This document shows, piece by piece, positions 26,603 to 36,613 of a stretch of DNA of 64,000 nt. Positions within the stretch are counted from its first letter, which is position 1. The number at the start of each line of letters is the position of its first letter. The position numbers were made by a program, and so were the translations under genes. Source of the DNA: Rhizobium phaseoli (GTDB lineage: Bacteria; Pseudomonadota; Alphaproteobacteria; Rhizobiales; Rhizobiaceae); contig NZ_WUFT01000017.1 in the NCBI RefSeq assembly GCF_010668805.1, forward strand, positions 84,506-148,505, written 5' to 3'. The notes beneath the pieces are model-generated. The model made no database searches. It was not told where the DNA came from and worked only from the letters and a program-made list of their open reading frames with translations.

Positions 26603-29098
26603 TCACTGGCTCGTCGACACATCCCCGAGCGCGGTCCATTCCTTGATCGCGGTATTGAAGGCGTCCGTTCCCGTGCCGCCTTTTTCCATCGTCAGTAGCG
26701 CGCGGCGACCGTTGCGGTAGGTGACTGGGATATCGATCCAGCTGCGGGTCGCCATCAGATCGAGATTGGCCTTGCGCGCATCGGGATAATCGTTGAGCGC
26801 GATCATGTGGAAATCGTCGGTGATCTTGGCCGGAACCGCGATCAGCGCATCGCCGCGGTCCTGCTCCGTGCGCTTCATCGAGATGCGCTGAACGCTGTCG
26901 ATGCTGCCGCCTTCGAAATTCGGCGGCACCGAGAAGACGATCTCGACCAGATGGCTTGCCGGCAACGACGGATCGGAATTGCGTTTGAAGGTGACGAGAG
27001 CCGAGAGATTTCGCTCCGGCACAGTGACGTTGCCTTGCACCGTCGCCTCCTGGCGACCGCCCTGGCCGGCCTCGTGCTGCACGCTCCAGACGACCGATCC
27101 CTCGATCGCCGTCGGCGAGCTTTGACCGATACGTTCCTCATAGAGGAACATCTTTTGCGACGAACCGACGGGGGCGGTCTGCTGCGGCGATGCCGCGGGG
27201 CCGTTCGGCGTCAGCGTTTCGGCCGGTGCGACATCGCCCTGGGCGCTGGCAGGCGGCGTATCGGCGGCCGCGACATTCTGTTCGGCGACCGATTTTCCTT
27301 CCGCCGTCGGCGTCCCCGGCACCGTCGCCGGTCCGCTGTCGACCTCGGTTCCATCCGTCAGCAGCCGCTGAGTGAATTTCGAATTGGCCACGGCGCCGTC
27401 ATTGTTCAATGACGCCACTTGCGGGTTCGGCTGGGCCGGCGCCACCGGGGTATTCTGTGCTCCTGGCGTGGTCGGCTGAGCTGGCGCCACCGCGTCCGGC
27501 TGAGCAGGCGTCGCGGAGCCAGCCAGCGGCGGCGTCTCGTTCCTGGTCGCCTGCGACGGTGCCGAACTGACGAGCCCGTCGACCATCGCCACCAGCGCCT
27601 CTCTGTTCATCCAGCCGGCATAGGCGCCGCCACCGATCAAGATGAGCGCGAAGATGAGTGTGATCACGGTGCCGATGCCGAAGCGGCGGCGCTTCGGCTC
27701 CATACGGAAACTTTTGCCCTGGAGCTTGGAGGCGACCATCTGGTCGATATCCATTCCCGGATTGGCATCATCGTCGTCAGTGGCAACAGAACCACGCCGG
27801 TCGTAGCCGCGCAGCGCCTTCGCCTCCCGCCAGTCCTGGCTCGGTGCTCCGGCCGCGGCCGCCGGCTTGCCGTCGTGGACTTCCGCGAAAATATCGACAT
27901 CGTCGAAATGCGAAGCCACCGGCGTCTTCTTGTTGCTGCCGGCGTCGATCGGCGGCAGATCGTCGAAGGCGGCCGTCTCCCAGGAGAAACTCTCCTTGGC
28001 CGTCGGCATGACGGCCGCAGGCGCCACTTTTTCGAGGCTCGATATCACCTCTTCGAAGGCACGTGCCGAGACGTCGGCGGTGACTGGCGCCGTTTCCGAA
28101 TATTGCCGGAGTTCCTCTTCCGCCCATTCGGTCTCGGCATCCTTCGGCGCCGGAGCCGGCGTTTCGGCGGCGGGCTCGCTCCAGATGGGATCGAAATGCG
28201 CTGCGGCATCGGCCTGCAGCGGCTCCTCGCGGCTATGTTCGACGAATTCCTTCGGACGATCGAACTCAACGACCGGCTCCACCAGCCGGTGGGCAGCATG
28301 GTCCAGGCCGCGCGCCACGCGTTGGGACGAGTCGATAGGCTCGTGCGCCTTCTCGGCAGCCGGCTCCTCGCTTTTCACCGTCGCCGGTTCGGCCGCAGAT
28401 TCTTCGGCCTCTGTGGGATGCTGCTCGTCGGGATGATATTCGCCTGCTTCCTCGCGTTGCTCGGCAGGCGACTCCCAGCGCTCATCATCTGCAGGCCAAG
28501 CCTCGGCAGCGATGTCGCGTCCGTCACCGGAATGCCATTCCTCGGCCGGCGCTTCCTCTTCATGCGAGGGATGCCAGTATGTTTCGGCAGGAGCCGGTAT
28601 CTCTGCCTGCGTGGGAGCCGTGGCCTCGGCCGCAACGGACGTGGGGAGGCTGGGGGCCTCGGAGAGAGGTTCCTCGTCCGCGAGCTCTTCCTGGGGCTCC
28701 TGCGGCGCGGCAGCTTCCACGTGATCCGGCTCGTCGGCGGGCCCAACCGCCTGCGGTTCCGCAGAGGCTTCGTAGGCCGGTTCTTCGACGACGGGCGCAG
28801 GCGTCGGTTCGCTTTCGTCGCGAACCGTCTGTTCCTCCGAGGATTCCAACGCGGGAACCGCGACAACCGCCGCCTCGAGCGGCAGCGCCTCGGAATGTTC
28901 GCCTTCCACTTCGCGGATGGCGGCCTCGAGCTTTTCGAGCTGGCGTTGCAGCATGGCTTCCGGCGGACGCGGCTTCATGTTCTCGAGCTGCCGCTGCACT
29001 GCGCCGCGGGCACGTTCGTAGACCTTCACCCGCATCTCGGGGGTATTTTCAGCTAGGCCGTCGACGGCCCGCCGAATAACTGCAATAAAATCCGCCAT
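26603..29098 (-). CDS. Large acidic single-pass membrane protein of unknown function
   Basis: An 831-aa protein in four parts. An N-terminal helical segment (residues 1-70) begins MADFIAVIRRAVDGL. A long low-complexity region (about 70-450) is rich in Glu, Ala and Pro. A membrane segment (about 475-496) is preceded by a KRRRFG positive patch. A Pro/Gln/Ala linker is followed by a ~200-residue C-terminal domain with EERIGQSSPTAIEGSVVWSV. Topology suggests a cytoplasmic acidic arm and a periplasmic folded domain. I recognise it as a Rhizobiales conserved hypothetical but no function. It is transcribed in the same direction as, and just downstream of, purA. Confidence 0.85.
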   Translation of the reverse strand: MADFIAVIRRAVDGLAENTPEMRVKVYERARGAVQRQLENMKPRPPEAMLQRQLEKLEAAIREVEGEHSEALPLEAAVVAVPALESSEEQTVRDESEPTPAPVVEEPAYEASAEPQAVGPADEPDHVEAAAPQEPQEELADEEPLSEAPSLPTSVAAEATAPTQAEIPAPAETYWHPSHEEEAPAEEWHSGDGRDIAAEAWPADDERWESPAEQREEAGEYHPDEQHPTEAEESAAEPATVKSEEPAAEKAHEPIDSSQRVARGLDHAAHRLVEPVVEFDRPKEFVEHSREEPLQADAAAHFDPIWSEPAAETPAPAPKDAETEWAEEELRQYSETAPVTADVSARAFEEVISSLEKVAPAAVMPTAKESFSWETAAFDDLPPIDAGSNKKTPVASHFDDVDIFAEVHDGKPAAAAGAPSQDWREAKALRGYDRRGSVATDDDDANPGMDIDQMVASKLQGKSFRMEPKRRRFGIGTVITLIFALILIGGGAYAGWMNREALVAMVDGLVSSAPSQATRNETPPLAGSATPAQPDAVAPAQPTTPGAQNTPVAPAQPNPQVASLNNDGAVANSKFTQRLLTDGTEVDSGPATVPGTPTAEGKSVAEQNVAAADTPPASAQGDVAPAETLTPNGPAASPQQTAPVGSSQKMFLYEERIGQSSPTAIEGSVVWSVQHEAGQGGRQEATVQGNVTVPERNLSALVTFKRNSDPSLPASHLVEIVFSVPPNFEGGSIDSVQRISMKRTEQDRGDALIAVPAKITDDFHMIALNDYPDARKANLDLMATRSWIDIPVTYRNGRRALLTMEKGGTGTDAFNTAIKEWTALGDVSTSQ

Positions 29099-29158
29099 CA
29101 GTACTTTCTCAAGAAGTCCGGCACCCTACCGAACCATCCTCCACAGTGACCCGTGAGC

Positions 29159-30457
29159 TTAATCCTCAAACGGATCGGTCACAAGTATCGTGTCATCGCG
29201 CTCCGGGCTGGTGGAAAGGAGCGCGACAGGCGCCCCGATCAGTTCTTCGACCTGGCGAACATATTTGATCGCCTGTGCCGGCAGATCCGCCCAACTGCGG
29301 GCACCGACGGTCGATTCCTTCCACCCTTCCAGCGTGATGTAGATCGGTTCGACCCTAGCTTGCGCTCCCTGGCTTGCCGGAAGATGATCAATCTGTTCGC
29401 CGTCGAGCATGTAGCCGACGCAGATCTTCAATTCTTCGAGGCCGTCGAGCACGTCCAACTTGGTAAGCGCGATGCCCGTGATGCCGTTGGTGGCGATCGA
29501 TTGGCGCACGAGTGCGGCATCGAACCAGCCGCAGCGCCGCTTGCGCCCGGTCACCACGCCGAACTCATGACCTTTTTCGCCAAGGAACTCACCGATGGCG
29601 TCCTTCAGCTCGGTCGGAAACGGACCTTCGCCGACGCGCGTCGTATAGGCCTTGGTGATGCCGAGAATATAGCCGAGCGAGCCCGGTCCCATGCCGGAAC
29701 CGGCCGCGGCCTGGCCGGCCACGGTGTTAGACGAGGTCACGAAAGGATAGGTGCCGTGATCGATATCGAGCAGGGTGCCCTGCGCCCCCTCGAAGAGGAT
29801 ACGGGAGCCCTTGCGGCGCTCCTTGTCGAGGAAGAGCCACACGGTGTCACGGAACGGCAGCACCCGATCGGCGATCGAGGTCAGTTCGTCCATGATCGTC
29901 TGGTGACTGACTTCGGCGACGCCGAGGCCGCGGCGAAGCGCATTGTGATGCGTCAGAATACGGTCGACCTTGCCGGCGAGACTGTCGAGATCGGCAAGAT
30001 CCATCACCCGGATGGCGCGGCGGCCGACCTTGTCTTCATAGGCCGGACCGATGCCGCGGCGTGTCGTGCCGATCTTGGTGCCGCTGTTTGATGCCGCATC
30101 CTCGCGCATCGCGTCGAGCTCGCGGTGCAGCGACAGGATGAGCGTCGCATTGTCGGCGATACGCAGATTATCAGGCGTCACCGTCACGCCCTGGGCCTCC
30201 AGCCGACCGATCTCGGCGATCAGCGCATGCGGGTCGACGACGACGCCGTTGCCGATCACCGCCATCTTGCCCGGGCGCACGACGCCGGACGGCAGCAGCG
30301 ACAGCTTGTAACTCGTGCCGTCGATGACAAGTGTGTGGCCGGCATTGTGTCCGCCCTGATAGCGCACGACAATATCCGCTCGCTCCGAAAGCCAATCGAC
30401 AATCTTGCCCTTGCCTTCGTCACCCCATTGCGAACCGACCACGACTACGTTCGTCAT
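29159..30457 (-). CDS. purA: Adenylosuccinate synthetase
   Basis: A 432-aa cytosolic enzyme that condenses IMP with aspartate using GTP, the first committed step of AMP synthesis. The GTP-binding loop VVVGSQWGDEGKGKIVD is at the N-terminus; GGHNAGHT, the IMP site around TTRRGIGP, and the C-terminal guanine-binding TKLDVLDG are intact. Family length. ATG 30457 is the conserved start; the frame is open 11 codons further. Confidence 0.97.
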   Translation of the reverse strand: MTNVVVVGSQWGDEGKGKIVDWLSERADIVVRYQGGHNAGHTLVIDGTSYKLSLLPSGVVRPGKMAVIGNGVVVDPHALIAEIGRLEAQGVTVTPDNLRIADNATLILSLHRELDAMREDAASNSGTKIGTTRRGIGPAYEDKVGRRAIRVMDLADLDSLAGKVDRILTHHNALRRGLGVAEVSHQTIMDELTSIADRVLPFRDTVWLFLDKERRKGSRILFEGAQGTLLDIDHGTYPFVTSSNTVAGQAAAGSGMGPGSLGYILGITKAYTTRVGEGPFPTELKDAIGEFLGEKGHEFGVVTGRKRRCGWFDAALVRQSIATNGITGIALTKLDVLDGLEELKICVGYMLDGEQIDHLPASQGAQARVEPIYITLEGWKESTVGARSWADLPAQAIKYVRQVEELIGAPVALLSTSPERDDTILVTDPFED

Positions 30458-30543
30458 CCAACTCTTCCTGTTACCGGCGGAAAACCGCACACCTGCTCAA
30501 ACCCGCGCATCTATAAAGCTTTGTTTTTGGGAAAGCGACCCTG

Positions 30544-30576
30544 TTGTCACAGGTGATTGGGCTTTTTACGTGACAA
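30544..30576. promoter_or_regulatory. Inverted repeat in the purA / DMT transporter divergent region
   Basis: TTGTCAC (30544-30550) and GTGACAA (30570-30576) are perfect complements 19 bases apart, and a further GTCACAA occurs at about 30602. It is a possible operator for either divergent gene; the regulator is unknown. Confidence 0.35.
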
Positions 30577-30648
30577 ATCAGCAGCCGGCAGGCTATTGCC
30601 CGTCACAAAACGCCGCTCGGCGATCGCGGAAAGACGGGAAGAACGCTT

Positions 30649-31566
30649 TTGCAAGCCAAGGCCTACATCTGCCTCGTTATCGCCACCCTCTGCTGGGGCG
30701 GCAACTCCGTCGCCGGCAAGCTCGCGCTCGGGCATATCAGCCCGATGATGCTGACCTTCCTGCGCTGGTTTATCGCCGTGGCGCTGATCGCCCTGATCTC
30801 GGTGCCGCAGCTCAAAAGGGACTGGCCGGTGGTCAGGAAAAACCTGCCGCTGCTCCTGTTTTACGGCGTCATCGGCTACACGCTTTTCAACGCTATGCTT
30901 TACTCGGCCGTGCAATATACGACGGCGATCAATGTCGCCATCGAGCAGGCCGGCATCCCGATGCTGATCTTCCTGCTGAATTTCATGTTCTTCCGCACCG
31001 GCATTTCGCTGGCCCAATGTTTCGGCTTCGGCTTGACGTTGATCGGCGTCGCTCTGACCGCCGCTCATGGCGACCTGACAACGCTGCTGCAATTAAGCCT
31101 CAACCGCGGCGATGGACTGATGCTGATCGCCATTGCCGCCTATTCGATCTACACGATCTTCCTGCGCTGGAAACCGCCGCTCGACTGGCGCACGCTGATG
31201 GCGATCCCGGCATTCGCAGCCATGCTGACCTCGGTGCCGCTGCTCCTTTGGGAAGCCGGCCGCGATGCCGCGCAATGGCCGGACCATGCTGGCTGGGTCA
31301 TCACGCTCTACACGGCGATCTTTCCCTCGCTGGTGGCGCAGATCCTCTATATCAAGGGTGTCGTGGCCATCGGCGCCAACCGGGCCGGCCTGTTCATCAA
31401 TCTGGTGCCGGTGTTCGGAACGCTGCTCTCCGTCGCCCTGATCGGCGAGACGCTGCAGTCCTTTCACGTGGTCGCGCTGGTATTGACCTTGGGCGGCATC
31501 GCGATCGCCGAAAAAGGCCGGCCGAAAACTTCGGCTGCGACCGTTCCCGCCTCACCGATGGATTGA
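30649..31566 (+). CDS. EamA/DMT-superfamily inner-membrane transporter
   Basis: A 305-aa protein with about ten membrane segments arranged as two EamA repeats (first begins IATLCWGGNSVAGKLALGHI, second near residue 160). DMT exporters of this type move metabolites such as amino acids out of the cell; the substrate is not predictable. The start is TTG 30649 after GGGAAG. Confidence 0.88.
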   Translation: MQAKAYICLVIATLCWGGNSVAGKLALGHISPMMLTFLRWFIAVALIALISVPQLKRDWPVVRKNLPLLLFYGVIGYTLFNAMLYSAVQYTTAINVAIEQAGIPMLIFLLNFMFFRTGISLAQCFGFGLTLIGVALTAAHGDLTTLLQLSLNRGDGLMLIAIAAYSIYTIFLRWKPPLDWRTLMAIPAFAAMLTSVPLLLWEAGRDAAQWPDHAGWVITLYTAIFPSLVAQILYIKGVVAIGANRAGLFINLVPVFGTLLSVALIGETLQSFHVVALVLTLGGIAIAEKGRPKTSAATVPASPMD

Positions 31567-31605
31567 TGCATGTCATCAGGAAGTGCGCAGTGGTTCAACA
31601 AAAGA

Positions 31606-31651
31606 ACCAAAGCGCCTCGCATGAATCAAGTTTGACGCGGAGCGCTTTGGT
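31606..31651. repeat. Palindromic repeat between convergent genes
   Basis: ACCAAAGCGC (31606-31615) and GCGCTTTGGT (31642-31651) are perfect 10-bp complements with a 26-base loop. It touches the stop of the minus-strand acetyltransferase gene and resembles the AAAGCGC repeat family. It may end transcription from both sides. Confidence 0.6.
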
Positions 31652-32500
31652 CTAACCAAGCTCCAGCGTCGTCACGCCGAAGACGTGCTTTAGCGCGATG
31701 GCCGGCGCCGGCCCGCGATACATGCGCGTCGTCTCGAACACCTGTTGAAGGCCGAGGCTTTCGGCAATCGCCACCGCCTCATGGTTCTCCACGGGGATAT
31801 CGATGAAGATCGCAGCCCCCTTCGCCTCGGGGATCAATTCGGCAAGCAGTGCTGCGGCGCTGTCGGCGTCATTGGCAAAAAGCGGGCCGATCTTGTAGCC
31901 CTCATAGCAGCGGCGGATCGTGCCGTAACCGCGGATCTTGCCGCTTTTGCGCACCACCGCCGAGCGGCGACCCTTGCGACCGGTGCACCAGGCCGCGAGG
32001 AAGGCATCGCGCGGCTGCGGAAAGATCGCCGAATCATAACGCTGCAGGCCCTCCAGGCGCGAATCCAGCACCGGCTGCGCGGCAAGCGTCGAGACCGGCA
32101 AGGAGGTGGCGACGCCGCCGTAGCGAAGGGTGGAATAGGCGGGTTCGAAGCCGATCTTGCGGTAGTTATTTTGCTGTGCGGCGACGCCGTCGAGACCGAT
32201 CGTGCGATCGTGTGCGCTGGCGATGCCCGTCTCCCAGATCGTCCTGCCATAACCCTTGCCGCGGAAATCGGGATGAACGATGTAGAGGCCGAGGAAGGCA
32301 AAACTCTCGCCATATTTGACGACCGAAATCGAACCGACGGGGACTTCACCGATGGCGCCGACGAAAAATCCGGACGAATCGGCCTCCATGAAGGCAAGCG
32401 AATCATCGAGGCCTGGGTTCCAGCCCTCCTGACGCGCCCATTCGAGCACGAGTTCCAGTTCGCCGGGCCGCATCGAACGAACGGCAAATTCCGAATTCAT
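31652..32500 (-). CDS. GNAT-family acetyltransferase with C-terminal second domain
   Basis: A 282-aa protein. The N-terminal half is a GNAT fold (acetyl-CoA loop HPDFRGKGYGRTIW, then QQNNYRKIGFEP). The C-terminal half (about 150-282) resembles the YitH/HolE-type second GNAT-like domain with FIDIPVENHEAVAIAESLGL. Substrate unknown. Same direction as the GGDEF-EAL gene but 370 bases away. Confidence 0.85.
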   Translation of the reverse strand: MNSEFAVRSMRPGELELVLEWARQEGWNPGLDDSLAFMEADSSGFFVGAIGEVPVGSISVVKYGESFAFLGLYIVHPDFRGKGYGRTIWETGIASAHDRTIGLDGVAAQQNNYRKIGFEPAYSTLRYGGVATSLPVSTLAAQPVLDSRLEGLQRYDSAIFPQPRDAFLAAWCTGRKGRRSAVVRKSGKIRGYGTIRRCYEGYKIGPLFANDADSAAALLAELIPEAKGAAIFIDIPVENHEAVAIAESLGLQQVFETTRMYRGPAPAIALKHVFGVTTLELG

Positions 32501-32870
32501 GCGACTTTCTCAGATTGCATGTCCCGCAAGTCCATCCCGGCAATGTCAAAGCAATTGTCAGGTCCCCAGCTCCCCGCTTGCACCTGCGAATGATAGAGAG
32601 CCGCGTTGATGGACGTGACGACGCGTATAATCATTGTTCGATGCAATGCAGAAAGCTTGGTTTCCGCATTACCATGAAACAATGCCGATGCAAGCTCAAG
32701 AAAATTACTTGCGCGCCAATTATCTTCCTGCGAGCGCGAATAAAACGCCGCGCCGAAAAGATATCGCCTGGCCGATCCGAAAGGCGGAGAAAGCAATTTG
32801 GCCGAAATCACTTCCGCAAGCCGGGAAAACCGCCGTTGAAACCGGACGCGGCGGCAATCGCCCTGACGGA
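32501..32870. other. Intergenic sequence without a supportable gene
   Basis: About 370 bases, AT-richer than the flanks. Frames on both strands cross it but none has a ribosome site, domain or coding-like composition. It presumably holds the acetyltransferase promoter. Confidence 0.4.
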
Positions 32871-34697
32871 TCACCGCGCCACGCCGCTCATCACGCTCTT
32901 GTGCTTTTCGATCCCGCTCGCCATCGGTGAGAAAAGACGCGCTGTCTCGGTCGCCGGTGCGGGATAACCAAACGCATAACCCTGCAGGCCATCGCAGCCG
33001 AGCTGCGCCAGCACGACGGCATGCGCCTCGGTCTCGATGCCCTCGGCGATCACCTCGACGTCGAGCGCCTTGGCGATTTCCACGATCGAGCCCACCACGC
33101 GCCGCTGCTCGGCGGAGCTGACGACCTCGGCGATGAGCTGCCGGTCGATCTTCAGCCGTTTCGGCCGCAGCTTGACGAGACCGATGAGCGAGGCATGGCC
33201 CGATCCGAAATCATCGATCTCGATGTCTATACCCATCTGTTTGATATCGCCGATATGATCGAGCAATTTTTCGTCGCTGTCGTCGAGGAAAATCGTCTCG
33301 ACCAGTTCAAAGACGATCGCGTCGGGCGGAATGTCGAGTTTCCTCAGCTTGCCGAGCAACGTCGGATCGGCAAGGCGCGACCCCGAGATGTTGACGGCGA
33401 TGCGCGGAACCGCAAGTCCGCGAGACTGCCAAGACAGCCGGTCTTCGAGAACGCTCTTGAGGATCGCCGCATCGATCTCCGCCGCAAGCCCGTGCTCGTC
33501 GGCGATCTTCAGGAATATTCCCGGGGCGAGCACGCCCTTGTCGGGATGTTTCCAGCGCGCCAGCGCCTCAAAGCCGATGACTTCCCGGGTCCGGGCGTGA
33601 CGCTGCACCTGATAATAAGGAATGATCTCGCCGCGCTCCAGCCCCAGCTTCAGCTCTTCGGCGAGGCGACGCTTGGCGCGCAGATCCTCCTGCAGTTGCC
33701 GCGTGAAGAATTCGACGCGGTTGCGCCCGAGCTTCTTGGCCTGGTAGAGCGCCAGATCGGATTCGGCAAGCAGGTTGCGCGCCCGCCGATCGCCGCTCCA
33801 GGAAACGCCGATCGAGGCGCCGGATTGCAGCATCTCGTGGCCGAAGCGGATCTTCTTGCGCAGCCGACGCTGAAGATCCTCGGTGATCAGCTTCAGCTCG
33901 GTGAGATCGCTGAAATTGACCAGCACGATGACGAATTCATCACCGCCAACGCGGGCGACCATGCCATTTGCGGGAATGGCGGCGGTGATGCGAAGGGCTG
34001 CGGCCCTGAGCACGGCGTCGCCTGCCGCATGGCCGTGACTGTCATTGATCTGCTTGAACTGGTCGAGGTCGAGATGGAGGACGCCAAGCGTCGTGATACT
34101 CTTGTCAGCCGGCAGCTCGGTGAGCCGCTTGTCGAGAAGGCGCCGGTTCGGCAAGCCGGTGAGATAATCGTGATCGGCGACATGCTCGATGCGCGCATTG
34201 CTTTCCTCGAGCGCCACCGCCTTCGCCTCGGCCACCATTTTCTGTCGCGCGAGCTCGGCATTGAGCACTATGTCGGCAGTCACATCCCATTCGGCGCCGA
34301 TGAACGAGGGAAGCCCCTCTGCGTCCACGTAGAAATGCGCGCGTGAGCGCAGATAGCGGATTTCTCCGCTCGGCAGTACGATCCGGAATTGCGAATTATA
34401 CGCGCCGCGTGTTGCAATCGACTGATCGAAATCGCGTTCGGCCTGCTCACGATCGTCGGGATGGATTGCATTCGACCACAACCAGGCCGGCACGTCCCGA
34501 CATGTTTCGCCGGTCTCGTAGAGACGGTGCATCTGCGCATCCCACAGGATCTCGCCCCTTGCGATGCTGTGCTCCCAGACACCGATCCGGGATGCATCGA
34601 GAGCGAGTTCGAGCCGGCGCAGAAGATCCTGAAACTCTTGTTCGGATCGTGTGGCTTTATTTTCTGGCAACGCGGTCTCAGCCTTGGAAACTTGCAT
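32871..34697 (-). CDS. PAS-GGDEF-EAL cyclic-di-GMP turnover protein
   Basis: A 608-aa cytosolic protein without membrane segments. A PAS domain (about 25-150) is followed by a diguanylate cyclase domain with intact GGDEF at 251-255 and a phosphodiesterase domain with EAL at 377-379. EAL catalytic motifs look complete (VNISGSRL, DDFGSGHASL, KIDR, EGIET), so phosphodiesterase activity is plausible; the GGDEF site is also intact, so it may be bifunctional or the GGDEF domain may bind GTP allosterically. The PAS ligand is unknown. Confidence 0.92.
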   Translation of the reverse strand: MQVSKAETALPENKATRSEQEFQDLLRRLELALDASRIGVWEHSIARGEILWDAQMHRLYETGETCRDVPAWLWSNAIHPDDREQAERDFDQSIATRGAYNSQFRIVLPSGEIRYLRSRAHFYVDAEGLPSFIGAEWDVTADIVLNAELARQKMVAEAKAVALEESNARIEHVADHDYLTGLPNRRLLDKRLTELPADKSITTLGVLHLDLDQFKQINDSHGHAAGDAVLRAAALRITAAIPANGMVARVGGDEFVIVLVNFSDLTELKLITEDLQRRLRKKIRFGHEMLQSGASIGVSWSGDRRARNLLAESDLALYQAKKLGRNRVEFFTRQLQEDLRAKRRLAEELKLGLERGEIIPYYQVQRHARTREVIGFEALARWKHPDKGVLAPGIFLKIADEHGLAAEIDAAILKSVLEDRLSWQSRGLAVPRIAVNISGSRLADPTLLGKLRKLDIPPDAIVFELVETIFLDDSDEKLLDHIGDIKQMGIDIEIDDFGSGHASLIGLVKLRPKRLKIDRQLIAEVVSSAEQRRVVGSIVEIAKALDVEVIAEGIETEAHAVVLAQLGCDGLQGYAFGYPAPATETARLFSPMASGIEKHKSVMSGVAR

Positions 34698-34828
34698 AAC
34701 TGCAATATGGTCTCAGGCCAGCATTAATGAAGGCTTGTTCCGATCACCGAACTTGTGACTAGGTGAACTGTTGGTTACGGATTTCTCCTTTTGGATCACA
34801 GGACTTGCAGTCTGCCACACCTTCAGGA

Positions 34829-36613
34829 TCAGTGGTTGTGACGCGGCGGTTTTTTCGCGATCTGACGAAATTCCGCGGCTCCCTCCAGAACTGCGCCGTC
34901 CGACAGTTGCGTGACCGAGCGGCGGTAGATCTGCTGCCACGGCGTGGCGTCAGCCGGCACCGGCGGAATTCCGTCTGCCTTGCGCCGTTCGATTTCAGTC
35001 TCGTCGACCAGCATGTTGCAGCGTCCCTGATTGAAGTCGATGCAGATGACGTCGCCGGTGCGAAGCCAGGCGAGGCCGCCGCCGGCGGCACTTTCGGGCG
35101 AAGCATTGAGGATCGAGGGGCTGTCGGCCGTGCCCGATTGGCGGCCATCGCCGATCGTCGGCAGGCTGCTTATGCCGCGTTTCAGCAGGTGATCCGGCGG
35201 CTGCATGTTGACGACCTCAGCCGAACCAGGCCAGCCGAGCGGCCCGGCGCCGCGGATGACAAGGATGGTATTTTCGTCGATGCCGAGTTCAGGATCGTTG
35301 ATGCGCTTGTGATAGTCCTCGGACCCGTCAAAAACCACCGCCCTGCCCTGGAAGACGCCCTCGCGCCCCGGCTCCTGAAGGTAGCGCCGGCGGAAGTCCT
35401 CCGAGACGACACTCATCTTCATGATCGCGCAATCGAAGAGATTGCCCTTGAGAACGAGGAAGCCGGCTCGCTCCTTCAGCGGTTCGGCGAATGGCCGGAT
35501 AACCTCGCGGTCGTGGGCTTCCTTGCCCTGCAGGTTCTCGGCCATCGTCCTGCCCGTCACCGTATGACAGTCGCCATCCAGCTTTCCGGCCTGCAGCAAT
35601 TCCCACATGATCGCCGGCGTACCGCCGGCGCGGTGGTAACGCTCGCCGAGATAGGCGCCGGCCGGCTGGATATTGGCCAGCAGCGGGATATCGAAGCCGT
35701 GCACCTGCCAGTCGTCGGGATGAAGCTCGACGCCCGCGTGCTTGGCCATCGCCGCCAGATGCGGCTGTGCGTTGGTGGAGCCACCGATCGCCGAATTGGT
35801 GCGGATGGCATTGAGGAAAGCCTCGCGGGTCAGAATATCCGACGGCTTCAGATCCTCGAAGACGATTTCGACGGCGCGCCGCCCGGTACGATAGGCCATC
35901 TGGCCGCGTTCGCGATATGCGGCCGGAATGGCACCGCAACCGGTCATCGAAAGGCCGAGTGCCTCGGCAAGGGCGTTCATCGTCGAGGCCGTGCCCATCG
36001 TATTGCAGTGGCCGACCGATGGAGCTGAATCGAGCGCCGCCTGCAGGAATTCTTCCCGATCGATCTCGCCTGCCGCATATTTTCGCCGCATCCGCCAGAT
36101 CACCGTGCCGGAGCCCGCCAGTTCCCCTTCGTGCCAGCCGTCGAGCATCGGACCGCCGGAAAGCACGATCGCCGGAATATCGACCGTCGACGCGGCCATG
36201 ATCGCCGAAGGCGTGGTCTTGTCGCAGCCGGTCGTCAGCACGACGCCGTCGAGCGGATAGCCGTAGAGGATTTCAACGAGGCCGAGATAGGCAAGATTGC
36301 GGTCGAGTGCAGCCGTCGGGCGCTTGCAGTTCTCGAAGATCGGATGCGTCGGAAACTCGATCGGAATGCCACCGGCATCGCGAATGCCGTCGCGCACGCG
36401 CGTGGCAAGCTCGACATGGACCCTGTTGCAGGGCGTGAGATCGCTGCCGCTCTGGGCAATCCCGATGATCGGCTTACCGGATCGCAACTCTTCCGGCGTG
36501 ATGCCATAGTTCATGAAACGCTCAAGATAGAGCGCTGCCATGTCGATGTGGTCGGGATTGTCGAACCAATCCTGGGAACGCAGGCGCCGCTTCGGAGAAT
36601 GGCTGTCAGTCAC
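34829..36613 (-). CDS. xylD: D-xylonate dehydratase-like IlvD/Edd-family sugar-acid dehydratase
   Basis: A 594-aa [Fe-S] dehydratase. Cluster ligands C62 (LTPCNR), C129 (TTGCDKTTP) and C202 (GHCNTMGTAST) are present, with K131 next to the metal site. Opening (RSQDWFDNPDHID) and closing (KPPRHNH) segments match Caulobacter XylD as I remember it. It removes water from a sugar acid to a 2-keto-3-deoxy acid; D-xylonate is the best guess. The start is GTG 36613, six bases after GGAGG, overlapping the stop of the upstream dehydrogenase gene, so the two are co-translated. Confidence 0.85.
   Translation of the reverse strand: MTDSHSPKRRLRSQDWFDNPDHIDMAALYLERFMNYGITPEELRSGKPIIGIAQSGSDLTPCNRVHVELATRVRDGIRDAGGIPIEFPTHPIFENCKRPTAALDRNLAYLGLVEILYGYPLDGVVLTTGCDKTTPSAIMAASTVDIPAIVLSGGPMLDGWHEGELAGSGTVIWRMRRKYAAGEIDREEFLQAALDSAPSVGHCNTMGTASTMNALAEALGLSMTGCGAIPAAYRERGQMAYRTGRRAVEIVFEDLKPSDILTREAFLNAIRTNSAIGGSTNAQPHLAAMAKHAGVELHPDDWQVHGFDIPLLANIQPAGAYLGERYHRAGGTPAIMWELLQAGKLDGDCHTVTGRTMAENLQGKEAHDREVIRPFAEPLKERAGFLVLKGNLFDCAIMKMSVVSEDFRRRYLQEPGREGVFQGRAVVFDGSEDYHKRINDPELGIDENTILVIRGAGPLGWPGSAEVVNMQPPDHLLKRGISSLPTIGDGRQSGTADSPSILNASPESAAGGGLAWLRTGDVICIDFNQGRCNMLVDETEIERRKADGIPPVPADATPWQQIYRRSVTQLSDGAVLEGAAEFRQIAKKPPRHNH

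Noticed and set aside
26807..29056. Long plus-strand frames opposite the large acidic membrane protein
   Set aside because: They are shadows of the high-GC acidic repeat region and have Arg/Ala-rich artefactual composition.
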